NCBI GenBank assembly: GCA_026018925.1
Contig: JAKSZU010000008.1
Location: 7,864,415-7,928,414, forward strand
Direction: 5' to 3'
Length of the DNA: 64,000 nt
Source: Tupaia tana
Taxonomy: Eukaryota; Chordata; Mammalia; Scandentia; Tupaiidae
Shown here one piece after another: positions 52,668 through 63,720 of this stretch (positions within the stretch are counted from its first letter, which is position 1; each line of letters starts with the position of its first letter). Under the pieces are notes generated by a model. The model saw only the letters and a list, made by a program, of their open reading frames with translations, searched no databases and was not told where the DNA came from. Made by a program: the position numbers and the translations under genes.

Positions 52668-53673
52668 AAGGATGAAAGACAAGCTACAGTCTATAAGGAG
52701 ATACTTACAAATCCCATATCTACCAAAGACCTCACATCTAGAATACCTAAAAATTCACAATGACTGAAATAGAAAAGAGTGACAACTTTAAGTGCTGGCA
52801 GGGACATGGAGAAACTGAGTCACTCCTGTACTGGTGGTAAGTAAAATGATACATGAAGTCTGGAAAACAAGTAAACTTATAAAATTAAACATGCAATGAC
52901 ATTTCACCCAGGAATTTTACTGCTGGACATTTATCCCAGAGAAACGGAAACTTATGTTCTCACAAACCCAGTACATTAAAGTTCCCAGCAGCTTTCTCAT
53001 AATGGCCCAAAACTAGAACAAATCCCAAAGGATTCAAGGGACTGACTGGTTAAGCAGCCGCCGGTATGTCTATGCCACAGAATACAATGAAGCAACTAAA
53101 GGGAATTAGCTGTTGATACACAAAACAGTCAACTGGGTTCGAATTCCAGGAGATGGTGACGAGTGAAAAAAGCCAACCCCAAAGCGCACCTACAGTGTGA
53201 GTCCATTTATCGACCATTCTTGAAATAGTCACAGAGTGGAGGACAGATTCCCAGTTACCAAAGACTAGGGAGGAGAGGAGAGCGGTGGACATAGCTACTA
53301 AGGGTAGTGCTTTAGAGGGAGCCCGGGGGACAGAACAGCTCTACGTGTGATCATGCTGGTGCTGACACGCTTCTACACACGGATAAAACTGCATACAGCT
53401 ACCCACACATGCACACATATGTGAGCACATGTAACACTTGTGGAATCCGAATAAGCCCTGTGAGTTACACCAATGCCAGTTACCTGCTTTTGCTATTTTA
53501 CTGTAGTTACGTGGTTTCCCCTGGGTGATGCTGGGTGACGCGTGCATGGTACCACCCTATACTTATTTTATTTTTTTTTAACTTATTTTTTTTGTAATCT
53601 CCTATGACTCCATCATTATTTCAAAATAAAAAGTTAAAAATGATTTTTTTCTGTTTGTTTTAAAAGCAGACCT

Positions 53674-53990
53674 TGGGGTCGGCAGGTGGCATGATGGTTA
53701 AGGACACCAGACTCCCACATGGCCAACCATGGTTCAAGTCCCAGCAGCTTGCTTTCTCACTTTCCATCTCTCTCTATATGTCCCTCTCTGGTCAAATTAA
53801 AAATAAATTAATAAATAAAGTCAAATAAATAAATAATTTTAATTTGACCAGAGAGGGACAAAGTAAGGGTGTGGAGGGGTTTGAGAAAGCAAGTCGTCAG
53901 GTCCTGGACTCAAACCATGGTTGGACATGTGGGAGTCCAGTGCCCTTAACCACCATACCACCTGCTGGCCCCAATAAAATAATTCTTAAA
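53674..53990 (+). mobile_element. tSINE-S split in its tail
   Basis: Plus-strand short form 53674-53833. Its A/T tail resumes at 53974 (AATAAAATAATTCTTAAAA). Confidence 0.9.
53834..53973 (-). mobile_element. tSINE-S inverted in the previous tail
   Basis: TTTTAATTTGACCAGAGAGG to ACCACCTGCTGGCCCC. It makes a tail-to-tail inverted pair with the host. Confidence 0.92.
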
Positions 53991-54048
53991 AAAAAAAAAA
54001 AACTCTAAAAGCACCTTAGACTGGCAATGCCTACACAAAAATTGCCTA

Positions 54049-54195
54049 TTTTTTTTTTTCAAGGTTTTTGCCATAGGGTGCATGTACTCACTGGAGAGAG
54101 AGACAGAGAGAGGGAAAGTGAGAAATCACTCCCCAGGGCAATGGCCATGCTGCAATCCCTTCTCCTCCACTCTCCTGGGATTTGGGGCACGCATG
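54049..54195 (-). mobile_element. half tSINE-L
   Basis: Only the tail half in reverse (GGTTTTTGCCATAGGGTGC to TTTGGGGCACGCATG). The head is missing. Confidence 0.85.
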
Positions 54196-54477
54196 TTTGC
54201 CTGTTTTTATTGTCATGGTTCTACCAGCTGTTGTTTTCATTTGGATTCTTAACCAACTTCATGAGGTCAGTAGCCCTGATGGCGTCAGACCTGTCCAGAG
54301 GCTGTTTTAGAAAAGGAGTTTGGAAACATCGCGGGTTACATATGCGAAGTCGGCTGAGTGCGAGCTGAGCCTAGATTTCCTGACGCTGATACCACTTCTC
54401 AATTGATAGCTTCTCACAGCCACTCAGGAAGTGGACTGTAATTTCTTGGGCTTGAAGCCAGTTGTCTTTCTTTACAT

Positions 54478-54708
54478 ATTTTTATTTTTTTAGTTTCTTT
54501 CTTTCTTCCATGAACAAAACAGAGAGAAAGTCAGAAGCAGAGAGAGGCAGCACCCCAACAGAGTCTGAGTGCCGCCCTCACCCCTGCCCCGGCGGCCTGG
54601 GAGCAAGCACACGGCACACGGCACACTCAGGGGTCTCCAGAGAGGAGCAGAGCCTTCCCGAGTGTCAGCCTTTCGGAGCCGAGCCACCCCTGGCCCCGGG
54701 AAGCCAGG
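54478..54708 (-). mobile_element. tSINE-C, GC-rich
   Basis: Reverse copy: TTTCTTTCTTCCATGAAC, CAACAGAGTCTGAGTGC, CTCAGGGGTCTCCAG. The head is cut off by the next SINE. Confidence 0.78.
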
Positions 54709-54740
<32 letters not shown>

Positions 54741-55012
54741 GTATTTGCCATAAGGCACATGCTCTCACCAGAGAAGGACTGAGAGAGACAGAGACAGAGA
54801 CAGACACAGACACAGAGGAAAATTGAAAAACCACCCCCTAGGAAGGCAAGCCACACCATAATCCCCTCTCCTCCATTCTCTCAGAATTTGGGGCACGCAC
54901 ACACACATGCCCAGAGTGAATTTCAAGCCCCCAGGTGGGCCATGTGGGAGTCCAATGCCTTAACCAATGCCTTAAGTCCAGTGCCTTCTGGGTCAGGCCC
55001 CCTGCTGACCCA
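54709..55012 (-). mobile_element. tSINE-L
   Basis: Reverse copy with T21 and (ACAGAG)n expansion. CAATGCCTTAACC is duplicated near 54954-54980. Head complement CCCTGCTGACCC. Confidence 0.87.
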
Positions 55013-55115
55013 GAAGCAGTCTTCTTAAAAGTATTTCATGTATGCATTCTGCCCAAAATACTTCATCATGAACCAATAATATACTGTAAGATAAACTATT
55101 ATAATATCTCTCCCT

Positions 55116-55398
55116 GGGAGCAGCAGATGGCGTAATGGCTATGTTGCTGAACTCCCTGTAGTGGACTGCGGTTCGAGTCCCGGACCCGGTGGCTTAAACT
55201 CACACTGGGCACGTGTGTGTGCATTGCCCAAGATCCCAAGAGGAGAATGGAGGAGAAGGGATTGCAGCGTGGCCATCTCCCCTAGGGGGTGATTTCTCGC
55301 TTTCTGTCTCTCTGTCTCTCTCTGTCTTTCTGGCGAGCACACATGCCCAATAGCAAAAAAAAAATCTCTCCATAATAATAATAATAATAATAATATCT
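55116..55398 (+). mobile_element. tSINE-L with (AAT)n tail
   Basis: Head ATGGCGTAATGGCTATG, B box GGTTCGAGTCC. The tail ends in nine AAT units. Confidence 0.93.
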
Positions 55399-56315
55399 CT
55401 CCCTCCCTGCCCCACCATCACACACACACTATGTCATCAGATTTTTTTTTTCCTCCATCAGGATTTTTATTTTCCTTCAGGGCACGGAGTACAAGTGGGA
55501 GGATGAGCGTATCCGAGGCAGCAGTCTTCCTAGGTAATAGGCATGAGAAAGAGTTCTCTGCTATCTCTCCATCTGTCAGTACAGGTCCAGATGAATATGC
55601 ACATGTACTCTTTCCCAGTAATAAACCTGGTCAACACTTAGACAAGAGGGTTGTTTCCACAGAATGATTTCTCAGTTCATTCCAATGTCAATGCCCTTTC
55701 AGGGTAAGGGCTTTTAAGTGCTCTGCTGTTCCAGACGTGTGATCCCTGGAGCAGCTGATCAAAGCAATTACTTGGAGACTTTGTACACTGAAAAAAGGAA
55801 AATAAATTCCAAGGCCTAAAGGGCAGCTACAAAGACAATGGAGCTTTGTGTGATGAAAAGGATAGAGGAAAGAAGAAAGGAAAAACATCCTAGTAAGAAA
55901 GCCATTACGCTTGACAAAATTATGCTGCCCTGCCTCTGTTCATGAGAAAGTAAGTTTGCTGAGAAAACAAAGCAGTTTGATCTTTTTGAAGACCCTCTGG
56001 AAGATTTTCATAGAAATTTTAGAAAAAGGTCCCCGGGAAGTCCGTCGTGATCCCGTTGGCCACAGTCAGCATCCCCCAGTCCCTCGTGCTGGTCTTTCCA
56101 AGTGAGGCAAAGGTCTCGATGTCACAGCAGCTTCCAGACTCAGACCCAAGGTCTCGATGGGCAGGACTCACATTGTCTTCCTTTGACGGGACCATGAAGA
56201 AGTCTTTGGGAGTAGCCTGAAAAAGTAAAAAATAAATAAATAAATAAAAATCCTTCAATTACTCAGTCTCTAGCTCACAGAACACAGGGCAATCCAAGTG
56301 ACATTAACAAAACAT
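55399..56315. other. RGS20 intron 1, no recognised element
   Basis: About 900 bp, including a 78-codon open frame at 55431-55667 with no recognisable homologue. AAATAAATAAATAA near 56229. Confidence 0.5.
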
Positions 56316-56491
56316 GGCGAGGCCAGGTGGCATAGCAGTTAGGGCACGTGCACACGCATGCTCAAAATCCTGAGAGGAGAATGCAGGAGAGAGGATTGTG
56401 CCCTAACCATTCCCCCAGGGGCGATTTCTCACTCTCCCTGTCTCTGTGTCTCTCCCTGGTGAGTGCATACATTCTATGACAAAAACCCAAA
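56316..56491 (+). mobile_element. tSINE-L with deletion through the B box
   Basis: Jumps from GCAGTTAGGGC in the head to ACGTGCACACGCATGC in the body. Confidence 0.85.
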
Positions 56492-56496
56492 ACACA

Positions 56497-56732
56497 AGGC
56501 TGGAAGGTGGCGCAGTGGTTAAACACAACGCTCTGTGAGGCCGACCCACGTGGGAGGGCTCCGGGTTTGCGTCCTGAGACCTCCGGGAATGAACTGCACA
56601 AGCCAGGACCCCGGGCTGGCTGGGGCTGGGGCCGGGGCTGGGGCTAGGTCACCGCCCTGCTGCGAATGCTGTATCTGTTTCTCTCTACACGTTTCTCACT
56701 CACGGAAGAAATGAACGAATAAATTTTGTCCT
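56497..56732 (+). mobile_element. tSINE-C with G4 motif
   Basis: Head GGTGGCGCAGTGGTTAAAC, TGAGGCCGACCCACGTGGG, B-box-like CGGGTTTGCGTCC, end ACGGAAGAAATGAACGAATA. Confidence 0.88.
56615..56646 (+). repeat. GGGGCT/GGGGCC array (quadruplex motif)
   Basis: Four GGGG runs spaced by two bases, inside the tSINE-C. Confidence 0.88.
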
Positions 56733-56924
56733 AAACAACATTGTTCTTAACGTCAGCTTGGTAATAGAGGCATCCTGGGAAGGGCTGCCTGTGGCAGTTT
56801 TTAGAATCAGTAGCTTTTATTTCATCCCGATCTGGGTCACACCAGACGATGTGAGCATTGCCTAAGGGAAATGTGTGGGATTTGCAATAACCTAGGAGAA
56901 AATTTTGGCTAGTGGGGGGGGGGG

Positions 56925-57199
56925 GAACCAGCAGTTAGCGTAATGGCTATGTCGCTGGACTCCCACGTAGTCGACCGTGGTTCGCGTCTCGGACCCGGTG
57001 GCTTACAACTCACGCCGGGCGCATGTGCGTGCGTGCCCAAGATCCCGAGAGGAGAATGGAGGAGAAGGGATTGCGGCGTGACCATCCCCCCTGGGGGGTG
57101 ATTTCTCGCTTTCTGTCTCTATGTCTCTCTCTGTCTGTCTGGCGAGCGCACGTGCCCTATAGCGAAAAACCTCTCCAAAAAAAAAAAAAAAAAAAAAAG
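56925..57199 (+). mobile_element. tSINE-L, near consensus
   Basis: A box TTAGCGTAATGG; B-box region GGTTCGCGTCT. 12 G's directly precede it (56914-56925). A-tail of about 23. Confidence 0.96.
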
Positions 57200-57565
57200 A
57201 GTAGTAGGGGGCAGACAACCAGCGGGAAAGTGGAAGTGAGAATTAGTAGTACAAATCTTTGTTTCTAATTTTCACAAGGAATCTCAGTCACACCCATTTA
57301 AATATTTCATAAATCCCAAGCCACCTCCTAAGGGTCTGGATTGGAGCATTCGGGGTTGCCACATCCTCGGTGACACGTACAGAAGAAAAGCTATTATGAG
57401 CATTGACCTGGCCTAATGTCTCTGGACATCTCCATCAGTTTTTAAAAATGAAAAACAAAATAAAATGAAGTGGGGGATGGAGAAAGGGAAGAAATTGATC
57501 AAAGGATACAAAGTCTCAGACCAAGAGAATAAACTTAAGTGATCTAATATGACTAAAATTAAAAT
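57200..57565. other. RGS20 intron 1, no recognised element
   Basis: About 370 bp. Nothing recognised. Confidence 0.5.
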
Positions 57566-57574
57566 AATGTATTA

Positions 57575-57813
57575 GGACCAGCAGATATCATAGTGGTTAT
57601 ATCGCTGGACTCCCATGTAGTCAATTGTGGTTTGAGTCCCGGACCCGGTGGCTTAAAACTCATGCTGTGCACATGTGCATGCACGCCCAAAATCTGGAGA
57701 GGAGAATGGAGGGGAAGGTACTGGGGCATGGCCATCCCCCTGGGGGGTGATTTCTCACTTTCTATCTCTCTGTCCGGCAAGCACACGTACTGTATAGCAA
57801 AAATCTCTCTCAA

Positions 57814-57840
<27 letters not shown>
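57575..57840 (+). mobile_element. tSINE-L with (AAT)n tail and TSD
   Basis: AATGTATTA at 57566-57574 and 57841-57849. Tail of nine AAT units. Confidence 0.94.
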
Positions 57841-57844
<4 letters not shown>

Positions 57845-58078
57845 TATTATGTATTTCAAAATTGCCATAAAGTAGATTTTAAACTTTCTCATTGCAAAAA
57901 AAAAAATGTGAGGTGATATGTTAATTAGCTTGATTTAATCTTCCCGCCATGCTTACATTTATCAAAATATCACATGTACTCCATAAATATATACAATTAT
58001 TTGTCAATTAAAAATTATAAAGAAAGAACAAAACAAAGTAAACAAAAATAAAGACAAACAAAAAATAAAGTCAGTTTT

Positions 58079-58274
58079 GGGGGCCAGCATGTGGCATGGG
58101 GGTTAAGAGCATTGGACTCCCACATGGCCGATCATGGTTCAAGTCCTGGACCTGGCAGTTTGCTTTCTTACTTTCCCTCTCTCCTCTGTTTCTCCCTCAT
58201 TCTGTCCCTCTCTGGTCAAATTAAAATAAATAAAGTTAAATAAAATAATCCTTCAAAATAAAGGTAAAAAAAAC
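58079..58274 (+). mobile_element. tSINE-S with TSD
   Basis: Typical short copy. AAGTCAGTTT at 58069-58078 and 58275-58284. Confidence 0.93.
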
Positions 58275-58535
58275 AAGTCAGTTTGTCATAAAAGGTACTT
58301 ATTATCATATCAGAGACTTTTCCAATACAGCCTATTTGGACAGTCCCTTAATAAAGCACCTAAGATTCCTGTGAACGCCTTGTGAAGTAATAAATGCAAT
58401 GGTAATCAACCTAAAAGTGAATGACGAAAAGCAACCTCCAAAATCTCATAATTTTGATAAAATTTAAGAACTGAAGGATGTTTTCATGAATAACAAATAA
58501 ATGGTTCCCTTGATTGAAACAAAAACAGAGACTCA

Positions 58536-58795
58536 GACCAGCAGAGGACATAGTGGTTGCGTCACTGGAATCCTGTGTGGTTGATCACACTTCGAGTCTT
58601 GGACCCAGTGGCTTGAGACTCACACTGGGTGCATGCACGCGTGTGCCCAAAATCCTGTGGGGAGACTAGAGGAGATGGGATTATGGCATGGCCAACCCCC
58701 AAGGGAGTGATTTCTCACTTTCTATGTCTCTCTCTTTGTCTTTCTGGCAAGCACGTAGCAAAAATCTCATTCATTAAAAAAAGAAAAAGAAGAAA
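58536..58795 (+). mobile_element. tSINE-L
   Basis: Head GGACATAGTGGTTGCG, CTTCGAGTCTT. CGCGTGTGCCCAAAATCC. The GCCCTAT part of the tail is deleted (AAGCACGTAGCAAAAATC). Confidence 0.9.
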
Positions 58796-59058
58796 ACACC
58801 AGAGACCAAATATTAGAGCCTCCATGTAGGTAGCCCAACTTGGATAAGCTGCCTGTTCAGTCAGGTATTCCAGGTCATACTGCATGTAACAAGAACCCTA
58901 AGACCTCAGAGGAGGGGAGTCCCAGCGCTTACACTCACATTCACATTTTTCACCAGACACAGGAGTACAGCCAATTCAGTTACAAAAAAGACTGGAAACA
59001 GAGGGCCACAAGCTGGCTCTCATGTGCATTCTGTACAATCGTTAGGATAAAAAGGGTG

Positions 59059-59322
59059 GGCCAGGGCAGATGGTGTGGTGGCTAAGGTGCTGAACCTCAT
59101 GGCCAAGCACAGTTCAAATCCCGGACCTGGCAGCTTGAAAATCACACAGGGTGTCCATATGTGTACACCCATAATTTCAGGAGGAGAATGGAAGAGAAGG
59201 GATTGCAGTGTGACCATCCCACCTGGAGGGTGATTTCACCCTTTCCCTTTCACCATCTCTATCTGTCTCTGCATCTCTGGAAAGCACCCTATGGCAAAAT
59301 CTTGAAAAAAAAAAAAAAAAAG
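59059..59322 (+). mobile_element. tSINE-L
   Basis: Head GTGTGGTGGCTAAGGTGC, B box AGTTCAAATCC, end CACCCTATGGCAAAATC. Confidence 0.89.
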
Positions 59323-59519
59323 GGAGGGGATGAAAATGAGGTTGTGAGAGACAAGGAACCAAGGAAAGCCTGCTCCCCTGGGCTAAACTGGGAGAGAAAA
59401 GCAGCTGGCCTCCCTCTCTGCCCACCTTTACCTGAGAGCCTTTGCCAGCATCCCCAGGCTTGCCCTACACACCTCATCCTCTCATTCTGGCCTATTTTCT
59501 AGCTCCTCCTTTCTTTTTT

Positions 59520-59756
59520 AAAGTTTTTTTTTTTTAAAGTTTTGTTTTGTTTTGTTTTTTGTTTTTTGTTTAATTTCATGAATAAGAAAGAGACAGTGCC
59601 CCCAATAGGGTCTCCACTCTGCCATCCACCCAGCCCCGGATCATCACCACGCACATGCCTGACATGCTCAGGGAGGGCCCTGGACTCAAACCGTGAGCTT
59701 CCCAACATGGGTCTGACTCTCCAGATGGCTCACCGCTGTGCCACCATCCAGCCCCT
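59520..59756 (-). mobile_element. tSINE-C
   Basis: Reverse copy with (TTTTG)n tail, AATTTCATGAATAAGAAAG, CTCAGGGAGGGCCCTGGAC, head complement GTGCCACCATCCAGCCCC. Confidence 0.87.
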
Positions 59757-60654
59757 GATTTCTTTTCTGGGGGAAGAAAATGAAGTTCAAGTTCACATAC
59801 ACATACATGTAAAGGAATTAATGTTACCCCGACTCATGGACTCTACAGGAAACACTCATGAAAAGGTCCACAAAAAAGATCCTCAGTTAGGCAATTTGGG
59901 CCCTGTGAGATCTGACCAGGAGAGGCTGAGGTTCCGGGGACTTCCAGCCCCTCCCCAGAAGCCACGCTGCAGCCTGGGCCAAATCCCAGCACATCTGTCA
60001 CAGGATCCCAGCACTGAACCCAGACAAGGCCCAGCACGCCCGAATCCTCTCTTCACTTGGATCCTCCTATTTTTCTATGCAGTCTTGGCCAAAGGCCGGG
60101 TTAGTACCTGCTGGCCCGTCCATCAGGAGTGAGCTATTCTTTTAGATACGTGACATTGAGAGGGAAGAAAAAGAAACGGATGCCTTCGAATTTCAGGAAC
60201 TCAGGGACTGGAGGGCTCAGCACGTTTTCAAATTCCTTCCCGAGCGAGCCGAGCCGGGATTCTGAGCTCAGCTGCGCCCTGGTTGCGCAGGGCCCCCCCA
60301 CCTCAAGTCCCAGGAGGGCGGCATTCCCGGGAGCCCAGGAACAGAGGGGCGCGTCCTAGTGCTGGGAAAGCCGGAGCGGAAGCGTGGTGAACAGTGACCT
60401 CTGGTGGAAAGTGGAGCATTGCAGGATTTCCAACCAGCAAAACGGGGCTCCGCTGTTGACGGACTGGTTTGATTACTTGAGGACATCCTTCAGCAAGTGG
60501 TAGAATGCATCCTCCGAAGATGCCCAGGGCACACTGCCACCAGGCAGCATGAAGGATCAGGAGTGAAGTCTTGGGAATGGCGGGGACTGGGTTTTGAATT
60601 CAGGTCTAATAAAATCAAACTTGGCCGCACAGTCAGCAGCAAGCTGACCTGCAG
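59757..60654. other. RGS20 intron 1, GC-rich patch
   Basis: 60220-60400 has several CpGs and high GC, but is too small for a clear island. No RGS20 exon could be aligned. The frame open at 59542-60132 runs through a SINE and is not a gene. Confidence 0.45.
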
Positions 60655-60858
60655 TACTGGAATCCCCATGCCACCCTTGGACTGGGTGGCCAGGCAGCCT
60701 GAAAACGCTGGGGTTGCATGTGTGAGGGCCCCAACCCCTGACCAGCTGGAGGGCTGGGGAAAGCTGATGGCAGCATGACAAGACACTGTAGAGGGTGCTT
60801 CTTTCTCCCCCCTCCCCTTGCTCCTCATGCTCTCTATCATGAGCAGAATAAATGAAAA
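60655..60858 (+). mobile_element. old tSINE-L
   Basis: Eroded head. CAGCCTGAAAACGCTGGG, CTGTAGAGGGTGCTTCTTTC and ATGAGCAGAATAAATG remain. Confidence 0.55.
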
Positions 60859-60865
60859 TCGAGAC

Positions 60866-61060
60866 AGGGGCTGGCGGGTGGCCTGATAGTTGAGGCACTG
60901 AACTCTCTCCCACATGGCTGACTGTGGTTTGAGTTCTGGACCTGGCAGCTTACTTTCTCACTTTCTTTCTCTCTCTCTCTGCTGAGGGCATCTGCCCAAT
61001 AGCACATTAAATATAATATAAATATTAATAATAGTAACAATAAATACAATAAAATTATTT
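60866..61060 (+). mobile_element. tSINE intermediate form
   Basis: No body. The 3' part keeps GAGGGCATCTGCCCAATAGC before ACATTAAATATAATA. Confidence 0.87.
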
Positions 61061-61168
61061 TTTTAAATTAAGACAATAATACCTCTCACATATAATCCCA
61101 ATGGTTTGTCTGGAAAAGTCAAATGAAATAATGCAGATAAAAATTCTACTAAACTATACAGATACAGG

Positions 61169-61394
61169 CTTTTTATTTTAACTTCTATTTATTTCTTCCA
61201 TGAAAAAGGGGGAGACGAATAGACAGAGGCATCCCCAGCAGGGCCACCACGCCGCCATGTGCCCCACCCCTGGCCAGCACGGATCACAGGCGTGAGCACA
61301 CCTGCCACTGTGCTCAGGGGCCTGGGACACGGGCACAGCACCGTTCCCGTGTGGGCCCACGGACACCACCACGGTGCCACCACCTGGCCTGTGG
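61169..61394 (-). mobile_element. tSINE-C
   Basis: Reverse copy: TTTATTTCTTCCATGAAAAAG, TGTGCTCAGGGGCCTGGG, head complement GGTGCCACCACCTGGCC. Confidence 0.87.
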
Positions 61395-61616
61395 ACTTCT
61401 TTCATTTTTTTTTTAAATCAGATACCTTACATTTAAGTAATAATAATATTTTTTTTAACAAACTGCGTTCCTGGATAGAGATTGTGACCCTAAGATTCCT
61501 TGGGGCCTCCCGGGGCTTGGTTTGTAACCAGCATCTCTCACAAAAGCTGTGAACCTGCTTACTTCCACCTGCCCTGGGCCTTGCACACTGGGCACACCAT
61601 CAAGAGAGCTCAATAT

Positions 61617-61798
61617 TTTTTAAAAAATTATTTTATTTAACTTTATTTATTTATTTAATTTAACCAGAGAGGGACAGAGTGAGAGAGAGATAGTGAGAGA
61701 GAGAAAGTGAGAAAGCAAGCCTCCAGGTCTGCAACTTGAACCGCAGTCGACCATGTGGGAGTCCAGCGCCCGTAACCACCATGCCACGTGCCGGCCCC
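61617..61798 (-). mobile_element. tSINE-S
   Basis: Reverse copy: TTATTTAATTTAACCAGAG to ATGCCACGTGCCGGCCCC. Confidence 0.92.
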
Positions 61799-62593
61799 AC
61801 GTGAGCTCAGTATTTACTGGCCAATTGATCAGTCAATTAAAATATATTCTTTCCCTACTTTGTTTCTGCAATGTGGCTAAAACCCTAATCACAGACAAAT
61901 ATGAAATTGTTTCTTCACCTCTTTGAACAAATAGTTAAAAATCTCCCTTTAGACAAATACTTCCTATGCCCTGAAACAGATTCATGAAGTTCCAAGTCCC
62001 GCATGGCTCCCAAAGTGTGTAATTCTAAGGCAGTGCCAACCTCCAGTTTCCCCAAGAGAAGCTTTGCTTTTAAAATGCTAAGCAAAGCAGCCCAATTCAG
62101 TTGTGTCCAACTCAAAGAAATCAGTGAGCACTAACAAGCCCCCGGCAGCCAGGCCAGAAGGGGAGAAAGCTGGAGAATGGCAGGCCCTGGGGGCCTGAGT
62201 GAGGCTTGCACAAAGCCTGGTTTATGAAAAACTCCTGGAAGAGCGACGTAGCCCGGGCAGCCTTCCTGAGCCCTGTCACAGATTGTCCACATCGGACGGA
62301 ACAATGTCCTCCCTTGTTCTGGCCATCTTGTTTGTGGATTTTCAGGCTCTGCCAGCATGAAATTGGGAGCTGCAGCCCAGCGCCGTGGGGACAAATGGAG
62401 CATCCCTTTTTGCACGGGCCCTCTCAGAACCCCCTTTTCATTTAGCAAGCCCACATCTGCGAGGTGTGCTCACAGTCGGGCCAGCTTTCACCCCATATTC
62501 TCCCGGCAATTGCAATCGAAGAGATGGATACATCATCTAGAAACTTTCCAATGTAACTATTTTAAAAAATTGTATTACAAAAAAGTCAAACAT
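61799..62593. other. RGS20 intron 1, no recognised element
   Basis: About 795 bp. Nothing recognised. Confidence 0.5.
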
Positions 62594-62739
62594 AAAAGGG
62601 ACTTCAAAAAGTTTATGAGAAATGGGATTAAAGCACTAGTTTATTTTCGTGCATAAAAAGCGTGTAATCCAGGCATTGTTTTTTTTCATAATATGCATAT
62701 CCCATGAACTTTCCGAAGACCCTCTGTATAGAAAAGCAG
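62594..62739. mobile_element. 145-bp MITE with TIRs
   Basis: Begins AAGGGACTTCAAAAAGTTTA and ends CCATGAACTTTCCGAAGACC, which are inverted complements of each other. A TTTCATAATATGCATATCCC stretch lies between. No transposase. Likely a Tc1/mariner- or pogo-type non-autonomous element. Confidence 0.7.
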
Positions 62740-62929
62740 TGCGAAATAGCATAATAAAGCCCCATGTGCCCATTAGCCAGCGTCAACAGGGACCCGCTTG
62801 GGACCAAAGCTCTGGGAAGAGTATGCACTTGCAAACGTTCCCGGAGTGCATGCTATGTCCCAGGACTGCGTAGGTCTTTGACACCCAACCTGAATAAGGC
62901 AAAGTGCTGACATCCACAGAGCTTGGTTT

Positions 62930-63720
62930 AAAGAAGGGACCAGACTGTCACACACAGAGAGGTGCCCAGGCAGCGTCCTAGCAAGTGGCACCTGAGCTGG
63001 GACTTGAAGGATAAGTAGGCAACTGTCCTGGCAGAGAGCAGTCTGGGAAAGGGGCTAGATCCACCCAGACAGAGCCCAGAAAGATTTTTAGGAACTTAAG
63101 GAATCTCAGCATGATCGGTGCTTTCGTATTTTGTTTTAACTTTTTCTTTTTAAATGGGATATCTTAAATAAAAACAAAACAAAACAAAACAACCTGCACT
63201 CCTGGGCCCAGGTTCCCATTAGTCCTGAGGACGAGGAAAAGTGAGCGGCACAGCTGGTCTCTCATGCCGGATGCTGCCGCGTGGCAGGCTGAGTCCACGT
63301 GGCAGACCCGGGTTGGGCTCCTAGCCCGCTTACAGAGCCAGGCGTGGCTGCGCATGCGCGGGGTCTCCGCTGAAGGAAGAGGGTTGTGACATACCGCGAC
63401 CCAGTCTAAAAACACCACACACACAGAGAGGGAGAGAGAAAGGAAAATAAACAGTGAGAGAAAAGGGAACCGAGAAGAGCACAGGTCGAAACCACAGAAA
63501 GTCATCTACTACGCATATGAAGTCACTTGAACTTCACGCTGTAGAGAAATGAGGAGCCACTGAGTGGTCAAAGGAGGGATAGAAAGATCGCATTTGCCTC
63601 TAGAAAGATCACTGGTCTGCAGGGTGGGGAAGGGTGTAGACAGAGGGCCGTGCAGGTGCGATGGCAGGACCTATTCCGGGCCCTGTAATTGAATTAAGGG
63701 ACCTGGGGAAGTCACCGTGG
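62930..63720. repeat. ancient dispersed repeat (L2-like), interrupted
   Basis: CTGAGCTGGGACTTGAAGG and GGATAAGTAGGCAAC, then after an insertion AGAAAGATCACTGGTCTGCA and GTGATGGCAGG-like text, have the wording of an old mammalian interspersed repeat. The family is uncertain. Confidence 0.4.
63200..63465 (+). mobile_element. old tSINE-L-like relic
   Basis: CCACGTGGCAGACCCGGGTT and a GCGCATGCGCGGGG segment recall the head and body of tSINE-L. The rest is eroded. Confidence 0.45.

Larger units (their letters stand above)
51900..53640 (+). mobile_element. LINE-1 3' end, older subfamily, two SINEs inside
   Basis: AATGGATCATAGACTCGAAT, GGGGAGAAAATCTTTGTGAC, TGCTGGACATTTATCCCAGA, CCCAGCAGCTTTCTCATAAT and the end TTATTTCAAAATAAAAAGTT match the ORF2 end plus 3' UTR of an L1M-type element. 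Frame broken, 5' border approximate. Confidence 0.88.

Noticed and set aside
59542-60132. 196-codon plus-strand frame
   Set aside because: Its first third is a reversed tSINE-C tail and the remainder has no recognisable domain.
60220-60400. GC-rich patch as the second RGS20 coding exon
   Set aside because: None of its frames resembles the proline-rich or Cys-string segment of RGS20.
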